Positions 45,574 to 53,738 of a stretch of 64,000 nucleotides of DNA are shown piece after piece; positions within the stretch are counted from its first letter, which is position 1; each line of letters begins with the position of its first letter. The DNA is taken from assembly GCA_004020645.1 (NCBI GenBank), contig SAQL01000002.1, forward strand, positions 434,001-498,000, given 5' to 3'. The DNA comes from Mesorhizobium sp. (GTDB lineage Bacteria; Pseudomonadota; Alphaproteobacteria; Rhizobiales; Rhizobiaceae). The notes under the pieces are model-generated. The model did no database searches, was not told where the DNA came from, and worked only from the letters and a program-made list of their open reading frames with translations. The position numbers and the translations under genes are program-made.

Positions 45574-46356
45574 TCACTTCCCCTTCCACACCGGCTCGCG
45601 CTTTTCGGCAAAGGCGCGAAACCCCTCGAGATTGTCCTCCGAGCCGTACAGTGCGTCAACCGTCGGCAATTGGCGCCGCGTCACCCGGTTCATCGCGTCC
45701 TGGAAGGTAAGCGATTCGGCGACCCGCGCCGTCTCCTTGATCGCGGCGAAGACCAGCGGCGGGCCGCCGGCGAGCAGCCGTGCGATCTCCCAGACGCGGT
45801 CCTCGAGCCTCTCCTTGGACAGTACCTCGTTGACCAGGCCCCAGCGATGCGCCTCTGCGACATCCATCCAGCGGCCGGTGAGCAGAAGGTCCATCGCGAC
45901 ATGATAGGGGATGCGCTTCGGCAGCTTGATCGTTGCCGCGTCGGCCAGCGTGCCGGCACGGATTTCCGGCAGCGCGAAGGAGGAATGATCCGACGCGTAG
46001 ATGAGGTCGCAGGACAGCGCCAGCTCGAAGCCGCCGCCGACCGCCATGCCGTTGACGCAGGCGATCACCGGCTTGTTGAGGTCGCGCAATTCCTGCAGTC
46101 CGCCGAACCCGCCGACACCGTAGTCGCCGTCGACCGCATCGCCACCGGCCGCGGCCTTGAGGTCCCAGCCGGCGCAGAAGAACTTGTCGCCGGCGGTCTT
46201 GACGATGGCGACCCGCAGATCCGGATCGTCGCGGAAGGCCTTGAACGTCTCGCCCATCAGCCGCGACGTTTTCAGGTCGATGGCATTGGCCTTGGGCCGG
46301 TCGAGCACGACTTCGAGGATCGTGCCCTCGCGGCGGGTGGTGATGACGTCAGACAT
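45574..46356 (-). CDS. caiD: Crotonobetainyl-CoA hydratase (carnitinyl-CoA dehydratase)
   Basis: Crotonase-fold enzyme of 260 residues that interconverts crotonobetainyl-CoA and carnitinyl-CoA. It aligns by eye with E. coli CaiD along its whole length: LDRPKANAIDLKTSRLMGE, RVAIVKTAGDKFFCAGWDLK, VNGMAVGGGFELALSCDLI, SSFALPEIRAGTL and the C-terminal FAEKREPVWKG. These long matches are specific to CaiD rather than to generic enoyl-CoA hydratases. The start overlaps the end of the CoA ligase gene by 8 bp. Last gene of the operon. Confidence 0.92.
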   Translation of the reverse strand: MSDVITTRREGTILEVVLDRPKANAIDLKTSRLMGETFKAFRDDPDLRVAIVKTAGDKFFCAGWDLKAAAGGDAVDGDYGVGGFGGLQELRDLNKPVIACVNGMAVGGGFELALSCDLIYASDHSSFALPEIRAGTLADAATIKLPKRIPYHVAMDLLLTGRWMDVAEAHRWGLVNEVLSKERLEDRVWEIARLLAGGPPLVFAAIKETARVAESLTFQDAMNRVTRRQLPTVDALYGSEDNLEGFRAFAEKREPVWKGK

Positions 46357-48427
46357 TCTTGTTCTCTCCCAGCACCAGCAGCGCGTCGGCGATCCACGCG
46401 CCTTTGCCTTGCGCGCAGACGATCAGCGGATTGATGTCGAGTTCCTCGATCTCGCCGGCATTTTCCTGCACGAAGGCCGCAATCCCCGCGATGGCCTCGA
46501 TGGCCGCTGCGACATCGGCCTTGGGCCGGCCGCGATAGCCTTCGAGCAGCGGGAACAATTTGAGCCCGCGCAGCGCCGCCTCGATGTCGTCGCGTGTCGC
46601 CGGCAGCATCAGCGTGACGCTGTCGCGCAGCAGCTCGACCAGCACGCCGCCGGTGCCCAGGGTCATCACCGCGCCGAACATCGGGTCGCGGGTGAAGCCG
46701 ACGAGCAGTTCGGCGACGCCGTCCCGCACCATGCGCTCGACATAGAGGCCGGTGCCTAGCGCATCGAGATCATGGGCGGCGGTGCTGACGGATTCGGCAT
46801 CCTTGAGGTTGAGCCGCACCGCGCCGAGCTCGGATTTGTGGGTGACGCCCAAAGCCTTCAGCGCCACCGGAAAGCCGAGCGCCATCGAGGAGATCACCGC
46901 CTCGACCGCATTGCCGGCGCGTTCGCCCCTCGGCACGGGAAGCCCGGCCTCGATCAGCCGCGCTTTCGCCTCGGCCTCATCAGGCGTGACATGGTCGCCG
47001 GCCGGCGCCCCGGAAGCGGAGGTGTCGATCGGCTGCGCCTGCGGCTCGCGCCAGGCCCAGCCGATGAAGGCTGCCGCCTGGGCGGCGTCCAGGGCTTCGG
47101 AAATGCCGAACAACGGCACCATGCCGCGTGCCATCAGCCCGGCGGTGTATTCCTCTGGCAGGTTCTCCGGCAGCGACGAGACGATCGCGCCCTGCGCCAT
47201 GTTGGTCTTCAGCGCCGATTCGAAGGCACGCAGCGTCGCCCACCAGTCGGTGTCCGAGCAGCGGTCAGGGCGCGGGAAATCGAGCACCAGCATGTTGAGG
47301 TCGAAACCGCCCGACACCATGGCGGTGAAGGTGGCGGTCATCGCCGGCTCGTTGTTCCAGATGAAGGTGTGGTAGTCGAGCGGGTTGGCCACCGCAACCA
47401 GCGGCCCGAGCGTCGATTTGACGTGGGCGCGGTGCGTATCGGTCAGCGCCGGAAAGTTCACCCAGCGGCCTTCGGCGCTGTCGGCCATCACAGACGCCTC
47501 GCCGCCCGAACAGCTCATTGACGACAGCCGATAGCCGGGCAGGGGGCCGGTGACGTGCAGCAGCTTGAGCGCCTCGATGAAGGCCGGGATCGAATCGACG
47601 CGGGCGATGCCGAGCCGCTTCAGGAAGGCGCCCGAGGCGGCATCCGACCCGGCCAGCGATGCAGTGTGCGACACCGTCGCCTGCCGCGCCTGCTCGGAGC
47701 GGCCGACCTTCATGGCGATAACAGGCTTCTTTAGTTGACGCGCCCGCGCGGCCAGCCTTTCGAAGCCGGCTACCGAATCGAAGGCCTCGATGTGCAGGCC
47801 GAGCGAAGTGACGCGGTCGTCCTCGATCAGGCCGAGCGCCATTTCGGAAAGGCCTGTCTGCGCCTGGTTGCCGGCGGTCATCAGAAAGGCGATCGGCAGC
47901 CCGCGCTTCTGCATCGTCATGTTGATGGCGATGTTCGACGACTGGGTGATGATGGCGACGCCGCGGCCGCCCTCGGCCAGCCTGATGCCGCCGTGCTGAT
48001 CGGGCCACAGGAGCGCGCCGTCGGCATAGTTGATCAGGCCGTAGCAGTTCGGTCCGATGACCGGCATCTGGCCCGCCGCCGCGACCAGCTCGGCTTGCAG
48101 CCGCTCGCCGTCCTCGTCATAGGCCTCGGTCTCGAGGAAGCCGGCGGCAAAGCAGACGGCGCCGCCGGCGCCGCGTTCGGCCAGCGCCTTGACCACCTCG
48201 ATCGTCAAATGCCGGTTGACGCCGACAAAGGCGGCGTCGGGGGCGCCGGGCAGATCGGCTACCGAACGGTAGGCCTTGCGGCCGGCGACTTCGTCTTTGC
48301 TCGGGTGCACCGGCCAGATCTCGCCGGCAAATCCCATCTTGATCGACTGCGCGACGACGGCGGCGGCCTGCGCGCCGCCGAACACGCCGATCGTTCGCGG
48401 GCGCAGAAGACGTTCAAGCCTGTGCAT
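46349..48427 (-). CDS. NDP-forming acyl-CoA synthetase (acetate-CoA ligase family)
   Basis: A 692-residue fused-subunit acyl-CoA synthetase of the ADP-forming type. An N-terminal CoA-binding domain (RPRTIGVFGGAQAAAVVAQ) is followed by the succinyl-CoA-synthetase-like domain. The His phosphorylation segment is changed: SMSCSGGEASVMADSAE near residue 310 lies where many members have SGGxG. A C-terminal ATP-grasp domain has GFPVALKALGVTHKSELGAV. In place of the AMP-forming CaiC, it could activate gamma-butyrobetaine or carnitine, or release betaine from betainyl-CoA while making ATP. Specificity is inferred from the operon only. Confidence 0.85.
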   Translation of the reverse strand: MHRLERLLRPRTIGVFGGAQAAAVVAQSIKMGFAGEIWPVHPSKDEVAGRKAYRSVADLPGAPDAAFVGVNRHLTIEVVKALAERGAGGAVCFAAGFLETEAYDEDGERLQAELVAAAGQMPVIGPNCYGLINYADGALLWPDQHGGIRLAEGGRGVAIITQSSNIAINMTMQKRGLPIAFLMTAGNQAQTGLSEMALGLIEDDRVTSLGLHIEAFDSVAGFERLAARARQLKKPVIAMKVGRSEQARQATVSHTASLAGSDAASGAFLKRLGIARVDSIPAFIEALKLLHVTGPLPGYRLSSMSCSGGEASVMADSAEGRWVNFPALTDTHRAHVKSTLGPLVAVANPLDYHTFIWNNEPAMTATFTAMVSGGFDLNMLVLDFPRPDRCSDTDWWATLRAFESALKTNMAQGAIVSSLPENLPEEYTAGLMARGMVPLFGISEALDAAQAAAFIGWAWREPQAQPIDTSASGAPAGDHVTPDEAEAKARLIEAGLPVPRGERAGNAVEAVISSMALGFPVALKALGVTHKSELGAVRLNLKDAESVSTAAHDLDALGTGLYVERMVRDGVAELLVGFTRDPMFGAVMTLGTGGVLVELLRDSVTLMLPATRDDIEAALRGLKLFPLLEGYRGRPKADVAAAIEAIAGIAAFVQENAGEIEELDINPLIVCAQGKGAWIADALLVLGENKNV

Positions 48428-48430
48428 TGT

Positions 48431-49594
48431 TCAACCCCCGAACGGGCGCAGCAGCGCCCGTGAAATGATGTGGCGCTGGATTTCCGAAGTGCCTTCCCAG
48501 ATGCGCTCGACGCGGGCGTCGCGCCAGATGCGCTCCAGCGGCAGATCGTCCATCAGCCCCATGCCGCCATGGATCTGGATCGCCTCGTCGGCGACGAAGG
48601 CAAGCATTTCGGTGGCCTTCAGCTTGGCCATGGCCATGTCCTGATCGGTGACGGTGCCCTGATCGTACTTCCAGCCGGCTTCGAACACCATCAGGTCGGC
48701 GGCCTTCAGTTCGGTCGCCATGTCGGCGAGCTTGAACGACACGCCCTGGAACTTGCCGATTTGCTGGCCGAACTGCTGGCGCTGCGCGGCATATTCGACG
48801 GCGTGACCAAGCGCCCGCTCGGCCCGGCCGAGACAGGTCGCGCCGACCTGCAGGCGGGTTGCGCCAAGCCACGAATTGGCGACGTCGAAACCCTTGTGGA
48901 CCTCGCCGAGAACCTGGGCTCCGGGCAGCCGGCAATCGTCGAATTCGAGGATGGCATTGGTGTAGCCGCGGTGCGAGACGTTGCGGTAGCCGTCACGCAC
49001 CGTAAAACCCTTGGTGCCCTTGTCGACGAAGAAGGCGGTGATCTTCTTGCGTTTTCCACGCGAAGACTCTTCCTCTCCCGAGGCCATGAAGACGATGGCG
49101 AAATCGGCAAGATCGGCATGGCTGATGAAGTGTTTGGTGCCGTTCAGCACCCAGTCGTCGCCATCCTGCACGGCGGTCGCCTTCATGCCGCGCAGATCGG
49201 AGCCGGCGCCCGGCTCGGTCATCGCCAGGCAATCCCATTTCTCGCCGCGAATGCAGGGATAGAGATATTTCTCGCGCTGCTCCGGCGTGCCGGCCAGAAG
49301 GATGTTGGAAGGCCGCGCCACGCAGGTCCAATGCAGCGCGTAATTGGCGCGGCCGAGCTCTTTTTCGTAAAGCAGCCACGTCACCGTATCGAGCCCGGCA
49401 CCCCCGACTTCCGTTGGCATGTTGGCGGCATAGAGCCCGGCTTCGATTGCCTTGGCCTTGATCTCCTCGATCAGTTCGCGGCGCAGTACGCCGGTGCGCT
49501 CGACCTCGCGCTCGTGCGGATAGAGCTCGTTCTCGACGAAGGCGCGCGTCGTCTCGATGATGAGTTTCTGTTCTTCCGAAAGACCAAAATCCAT
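48431..49594 (-). CDS. Acyl-CoA dehydrogenase, CaiA-like role proposed
   Basis: FAD enzyme of 387 residues with AMTEPGAGSDLRGMKATA (flavin-binding), SHRGYTNAILEFDDCRLPG, RQQFGQQIGKFQ, IQIHGGMGLMDDLPLERI and the catalytic-loop RIWEGTSEIQRHIISR. In this operon the likely step is gamma-butyrobetainyl-CoA to crotonobetainyl-CoA, parallel to CaiA, but family members are hard to separate by sequence. Starts 4 bases after the carnitine dehydrogenase gene and ends 3 bases before the ligase gene. ATG 49594 is the first in frame that fits the family. Confidence 0.88.
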   Translation of the reverse strand: MDFGLSEEQKLIIETTRAFVENELYPHEREVERTGVLRRELIEEIKAKAIEAGLYAANMPTEVGGAGLDTVTWLLYEKELGRANYALHWTCVARPSNILLAGTPEQREKYLYPCIRGEKWDCLAMTEPGAGSDLRGMKATAVQDGDDWVLNGTKHFISHADLADFAIVFMASGEEESSRGKRKKITAFFVDKGTKGFTVRDGYRNVSHRGYTNAILEFDDCRLPGAQVLGEVHKGFDVANSWLGATRLQVGATCLGRAERALGHAVEYAAQRQQFGQQIGKFQGVSFKLADMATELKAADLMVFEAGWKYDQGTVTDQDMAMAKLKATEMLAFVADEAIQIHGGMGLMDDLPLERIWRDARVERIWEGTSEIQRHIISRALLRPFGG

Positions 49595-49598
49595 GGCC

Positions 49599-50672
49599 TC
49601 AGCCTTTCTTCTTTTTCTTCGGCTTTTCAGCCTTGGCCTTTTCGGCCGCCTTGGAAGTAGCGGGCTTCTTCGCCGCAAGCTTGGCGAGCTGCTTCGTATA
49701 GTCCTTGTGCAAGGCGCCGGCGCCCCACCCCTTGCCCTTGTTCTGCTTCGACAGCGCATCCATGATGGCGACCAGATTGTCGTCGCGGATCTTTTCGAGT
49801 TCGCGGATCGACAGCCCATGCGCCTGGTCGTCCGACTGGGTGGCGATGAGGTCGACCAACTCGTCGTTGAACTCCGGCACATCCATCAGCTTGGTCCATG
49901 GCCACTTCAGGCACGGCCCGAATTGCGCCATGAAATGGCGCATGCCGGCCTCGCCGCCGGCGACGCGATAGACCTGGAACATGCCCATCTGCGCCCAGCG
50001 CAGGCCGAAGCCATAACGCATGATGTCGTCGAGTTCCTCGACCGTGCAGATGCCGTCCTTGATCAGCCACAGCGCCTCGCGCCATGCCGCCTCCAGCAGG
50101 CGGTCGCCGACAAAAGCCTCGATCTCCTTGCGGATGACCACCGGCTTCATGCCGATCGAGGCGTACATCTCCTTGGCGACCTCGATCGCCTCGGGGAACG
50201 TCTGTTCGCCGCCGACGATCTCGACCAGAGGCAAGAGGTAGACCGGGTTGAACGGATGGCCGACGACCAGCCGCTCCGGATGCTTCTTCATCGCCACCTG
50301 CATGTCGGTCGGCTTGATGCCGGAGGTCGAGGAGCCGACAATGGCGTTGGCCGGCGCATAAAGGTCGATCTCGGCCAGCACGCGGTGTTTTAGGTCGAGT
50401 CTTTCCGGCACGCTTTCCTGGATGAAATCGGCGTCGCCGACGGCATCGGCGATGGTCTTGGCAAAGGTCAGTTTGCCCTCTTTTGGCAGGCCGCCGGGCA
50501 GCATCTGCTTGTAGGCGCGGCGCGCGCCTTTCATCACTTCGTCGACCTTGCGCGCGGCTTCGGGATCGGGATCGAAGATCGACACGTCGATGCCGTTCAA
50601 GAGCAGACGCGCGACCCAGCCGGCGCCGATGACGCCGCCGCCGATCGCGGCCGCCTTGGTGATGATGCTCAT
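49599..50672 (-). CDS. lcdH: L-carnitine 3-dehydrogenase, no thioesterase domain
   Basis: 3-Hydroxyacyl-CoA-dehydrogenase-fold enzyme (357 residues) that oxidises L-carnitine to 3-dehydrocarnitine with NAD. It has the dinucleotide loop AIGGGVIGAGWVARLLLNG, IQESVPERLDLK, SSTSGIKPTDMQ, GHPFNPVYLLPLVEIVGG and ERLLEAAWRE-type helix (DRLLEAAWREALWL). The C-terminal segment after about residue 310 is Lys/Ala-rich and ends in KPKKKKKG. It replaces the thioesterase domain fused to the carnitine dehydrogenase of several other Rhizobiales. Start overlaps the HD gene by 4 bp. Confidence 0.88.
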   Translation of the reverse strand: MSIITKAAAIGGGVIGAGWVARLLLNGIDVSIFDPDPEAARKVDEVMKGARRAYKQMLPGGLPKEGKLTFAKTIADAVGDADFIQESVPERLDLKHRVLAEIDLYAPANAIVGSSTSGIKPTDMQVAMKKHPERLVVGHPFNPVYLLPLVEIVGGEQTFPEAIEVAKEMYASIGMKPVVIRKEIEAFVGDRLLEAAWREALWLIKDGICTVEELDDIMRYGFGLRWAQMGMFQVYRVAGGEAGMRHFMAQFGPCLKWPWTKLMDVPEFNDELVDLIATQSDDQAHGLSIRELEKIRDDNLVAIMDALSKQNKGKGWGAGALHKDYTKQLAKLAAKKPATSKAAEKAKAEKPKKKKKG

Positions 50673-51298
50673 GCGGAGGCTCCGGTTCTTGTCCTGGCTA
50701 CTTTGGAATCGACGAGGGGCACGCGTTCGCCGGCACGGATCACCGAGGCGTCATAGGCTCTGCGCGCGAACACTTCGAGCACGAAGGGCCGGAAGAAGTC
50801 GATCGGCAACGTCTCGTAATCCGGATCGAAGCTCGACTGATCCCAGCGCTCACAGAACTGGTCGCAATCGTCGAAATAAAGATGGCCGGCGAAACGGTCG
50901 CGCGCATGGGGATTGCCGCTGAGATGGTGGGCATAATAGAGGCGCTGGAAGTCGCCGTGCTTTTCCACCACCCAGGTGCACTGCTCGCGCACGAAGGGTT
51001 TTAGGATCGAAGCTGCATATTCGTCGTGATTGCACGGTGCGTAGATGTCGCCGATGTCGTGCAGCAACGCGCAGGCGAGCCAGTCGGTGTCGGCGCCGTC
51101 GCGCCATGCGCGCGTCGCCGCCTGCAGCGAATGACCGAGCCGGGTGATCTTGTAACCCGACAGGCCTTCGTCGAGTTGGACAAGCGCGTCAAGCAGCCGT
51201 TCGCCGGTCTTCGCCGCATAGTCGATCTCGTGCTCGGTGAGGAAGGCGTAATCGTCGCGGTCGCCATCCTTCATTGCGGTGAATTTCACGGTCTTCAT
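50669..51298 (-). CDS. PhnZ/TmpB-like HD-domain protein, possible diiron oxygenase
   Basis: A 209-residue HD-domain protein. The segment RLGHSLQAATRAWRDGAD and LACALLHDIGDIY resembles PhnZ (HALQAA ... ALLHDIGH). The residues that bind the mixed-valence diiron centre in PhnZ/MIOX have counterparts: His56, His80-Asp81, His91, His114 (VVEKHGD) and Asp153 (RWDQ). PhnZ and TmpB oxidatively cleave amino- or trimethylammonio-phosphonates. Here the gene is inside a carnitine operon, so a quaternary-ammonium substrate is suggested. A phosphohydrolase role is the alternative. It ends with a 4-bp overlap into lcdH. Confidence 0.8.
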   Translation of the reverse strand: MKTVKFTAMKDGDRDDYAFLTEHEIDYAAKTGERLLDALVQLDEGLSGYKITRLGHSLQAATRAWRDGADTDWLACALLHDIGDIYAPCNHDEYAASILKPFVREQCTWVVEKHGDFQRLYYAHHLSGNPHARDRFAGHLYFDDCDQFCERWDQSSFDPDYETLPIDFFRPFVLEVFARRAYDASVIRAGERVPLVDSKVARTRTGASA

Positions 51299-51326
51299 CG
51301 GCGGCTCCTCCCTACCGATCGCTTGT

Positions 51327-52238
51327 TCAAAGCGGCGCGCGCTTCGTCAGGTTGAGCTTCTTGCGCACCTCATCCGGGCCGATGACCCTTGCGCCCATGT
51401 TCGACACGATGCTGACCGCCCGCTCGACCAGCTGCGCGTTGGTCGCCAGCACGCCCTTGTCGAGCCAGAGATTGTCCTCGAGCCCGACGCGGACATTGCC
51501 GCCGGCCAGCACCGCGGCGGCGGCGTAGGCCATCTGGTTGCGGCCGATAGAAAACGCCGACCAATTCCAGTTCGACGGGACGTTGTTGACCATGGCCATG
51601 AAGGTGTTGAGATCATCAGGCGCGCCCCAGGGCACGCCCATGCACAATTGCACGAGCGCGTCCGGATCCAGTACCTTTTCCTCGACCAATTGCTTGGCAA
51701 ACCACAGATGGCCGGTGTCGAAGGCCTCGATCTCCGGCTTGACGCCGAGCGCCGTCATCATGCCGCCCATGGCGCGCAGCATGCCGGGCGTGTTGGTCAT
51801 GACATAGTCGGCTTCGGCGAAATTCATCGTCCCGCAGTCGAGCGTGCAGATCTCCGGCAGGCACTGGCGCACATGCTCCACGCGGTTGGTGGCGCCACCC
51901 ATATCGGTGGCTTTCTCGTTCAGCGGCAGCGGGTTTTCCGGCGAGCCGAACACCATGTCGCCGCCCATGCCGGCAGTCAGGTTCAGCACCACGTCGACGT
52001 CTGCCGCGCGGATGCGCTCGGTTACCTCGCGATAAAGGTGCACGTCGCGGCGCGGCTTGCCGGTTTCGGGATCGCGCACGTGGCAGTGGACGATCGCCGC
52101 ACCGGCCTTTGCCGCATCGATGGCCGAATCGGCGATCTGCTTGGGCGAACGCGGCACATGCGGGCTTCGATCTTGCGAGCTGCCGGACCCGGTCACGGCA
52201 CAGGTAATGAAAACCTCACGGTTCATTGCAAGCGGCAT
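51327..52238 (-). CDS. BKACE-family beta-keto acid cleavage enzyme (dehydrocarnitine cleavage)
   Basis: Zinc-dependent Claisen-type lyase, 303 residues. It has VFITCAVTGSG, AGAAIVHCHVRDPETGKP with the HxH metal pair, VVLNLTAGMGGDM, TLDCGTMNFAE and the C-terminal GGNVRVGLEDNLWLDKG with Glu. In the BKACE family this group uses acetyl-CoA to split 3-dehydrocarnitine to betainyl-CoA and acetoacetate. Subgroup membership is inferred from the neighbouring lcdH. It is the first gene of the operon, divergent from the regulator. ATG 52238 fits the family start. Confidence 0.88.
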   Translation of the reverse strand: MPLAMNREVFITCAVTGSGSSQDRSPHVPRSPKQIADSAIDAAKAGAAIVHCHVRDPETGKPRRDVHLYREVTERIRAADVDVVLNLTAGMGGDMVFGSPENPLPLNEKATDMGGATNRVEHVRQCLPEICTLDCGTMNFAEADYVMTNTPGMLRAMGGMMTALGVKPEIEAFDTGHLWFAKQLVEEKVLDPDALVQLCMGVPWGAPDDLNTFMAMVNNVPSNWNWSAFSIGRNQMAYAAAAVLAGGNVRVGLEDNLWLDKGVLATNAQLVERAVSIVSNMGARVIGPDEVRKKLNLTKRAPL

Positions 52239-52356
52239 CGGACTCTCCCAATCGGCACAGACGGTCCCGACCAACATGGCCCCAAATGGGCCCGATTGAA
52301 CAGATGGCAACAATGCCTGACTTGCCGGAAACTGTTTTGCGTTTTACGAAGAGTGT
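52239..52356. promoter_or_regulatory. Divergent promoter region of the carnitine-type operon and its regulator
   Basis: A 118-bp gap between the BKACE gene and the GlxA-type regulator. GGCCC-CAAAT-GGGCC near 52280-52296 is a perfect short palindrome, and TGGCAACAATGCC follows at about 52306-52319. Either is a candidate operator. No sigma-54 site is obvious. Confidence 0.35.
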
Positions 52357-53337
52357 GTGACGAAAACCGAAAAGCCTTCGATCTTTCGCGCCGAGCGCTC
52401 GCCGCTCAAGGTGACGCTGCTGGTGTTTTCCGGTTCGTCGATCATGTGCGTGGCATCGACCGTCGATCCGCTGCGCGCCGCCAACCGTATTGCTGGCGAG
52501 ACGCTGTTCGATTTCAGGCTGGTTTCGGTGACCGGCGAGGCACCGATCACCACATGCGGCCTGCCGGTTGCGGTCAGCGGCCGCTTCGATGCGGCGGATA
52601 CAACCGATATGCTTGTCGTCATCGCCGGGTTCGGCACGCAGAACTATGCCACATCGGCCCTGCTTGCCGGCCTGCGCCGTGCGGCGCGCGCTGCACGCGC
52701 CTGCGGCGGTGTCGAAGCCGGCACATGGCTGGTTGCCCGCGCCGGCTTGCTGGAAGGGCGCAGCGCCACCACTCATTGGGAGGACATGGAGGATTTTTCG
52801 TCGGCCTTTCCCGGCGTCGATGTACGCCCCGACCGCTACGTCATCGACGGGCCGGTCTTCACTTCGGGCGGCGCCTCGCCGACCTTCGACCTGATGCTGC
52901 ATCTGATCCGCACGCGGCTCGGCATGGCCGTCGCGCTCGATGTGGCAAGTGTCTTCATCTACGACCAGGCGCGGGCGGCGACCGACGCGCAGCCGCTGGT
53001 CTCGCTCGGCCGCCTCGACGGCTACGATCCGCGGCTGGCGCAAGCCATCCGGCTGATGGAAGCGCATGTCGACCAGCCGCTGACCATCGCCGCGGTGGCG
53101 AAGCGCGCCGGGGTGACGGCGCGAACGCTGGAAACCATCTTTCGCAAGTCGATCGGCGAGACGCCGGGCGCTTATTATCTCAGGCTGCGGCTGGGTGCGG
53201 CGCGCCGGCTGGTGGTCGACACGCGCGTGGCCATGGCCGATATTGCCGGGCGAACAGGGTTCTCGTCCGCCGCGGCATTTTCCAGGGCGTTTTCCAGAGC
53301 TTTCGGTGAAGCGCCGGTCAGGCTGCGTAGGGGATAG
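52357..53337 (+). CDS. GlxA-family (DJ-1/PfpI plus AraC) regulator, CdhR-like
   Basis: A 326-residue regulator with an N-terminal DJ-1/PfpI-like domain (LKVTLLVFSGSSIMCVASTV, GVEAGTWLVARAGLLEG at the Cys-elbow position with Ala in place of Cys) and a C-terminal AraC DNA-binding domain (PLTIAAVAKRAGVTARTLET...AYYLRLRLGAARRLV, DIAGRTGFSSAAAFSRAF). The family includes CdhR and GbdR, which control carnitine and betaine use in Pseudomonas. Divergent from the operon and so its likely regulator. GTG start at 52357. Confidence 0.9.
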   Translation: MTKTEKPSIFRAERSPLKVTLLVFSGSSIMCVASTVDPLRAANRIAGETLFDFRLVSVTGEAPITTCGLPVAVSGRFDAADTTDMLVVIAGFGTQNYATSALLAGLRRAARAARACGGVEAGTWLVARAGLLEGRSATTHWEDMEDFSSAFPGVDVRPDRYVIDGPVFTSGGASPTFDLMLHLIRTRLGMAVALDVASVFIYDQARAATDAQPLVSLGRLDGYDPRLAQAIRLMEAHVDQPLTIAAVAKRAGVTARTLETIFRKSIGETPGAYYLRLRLGAARRLVVDTRVAMADIAGRTGFSSAAAFSRAFSRAFGEAPVRLRRG

Positions 53338-53343
53338 TCGGGA

Positions 53344-53553
53344 TTAGGCAGCGTCCTTGCGGTCGCTTTTGCCGTCGATCTGCGAGCGCATCTGTCTCGC
53401 AAGATGGGTCTCAAAGCGGCTGGCGACCGCGCGATCCCATTCGTTTGCACTCCGCGCACCATGTTGCGGATGCGGCAGCGCCATCAGCCGGTCGATGATC
53501 GATCCAGCCTCGCCAGATGAGAGCAGGGCGTCGATTTCGCGTTCGTGCTGCAT
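53344..53553 (-). CDS. Small conserved hypothetical protein (69 aa)
   Basis: Short protein, with no membrane segment. The sequence starts MQHEREIDALLSSGEAGSII and continues DRLMALPHPQHGARSANEWD, with a basic end RSQIDGKSDRKDAA. The start at 53553 follows GGAGG at the ideal distance of 8 bases, the best evidence that it is real. No function is recognised. It is convergent with the regulator, whose stop is 7 bases away, and 185 bp downstream of xylA. Confidence 0.65.
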   Translation of the reverse strand: MQHEREIDALLSSGEAGSIIDRLMALPHPQHGARSANEWDRAVASRFETHLARQMRSQIDGKSDRKDAA

Positions 53554-53738
53554 ATCGTTTCGCCTCCTTCTTTCTGTTCCCGCCACGAACCACACTATAC
53601 CGGATTCGTGACGGCTGTTTGAAGGCAAGAGCGAGGCGATTGAGGGGCGGTGCGAGGCAAAACCTTGTCGTCGGTTCCGCCCTCGCGCAAAGCTGTTCCG
53701 GGCCGGCGGATCGGGCAAAGACCCGCCGGTGCGACACC

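Noticed and set aside
53703..53729. CCGGCGG/CCGCCGG hairpin downstream of xylA as a terminator
   Set aside because: The stem is short with a long loop and no T-run follows; too weak to list as a terminator.
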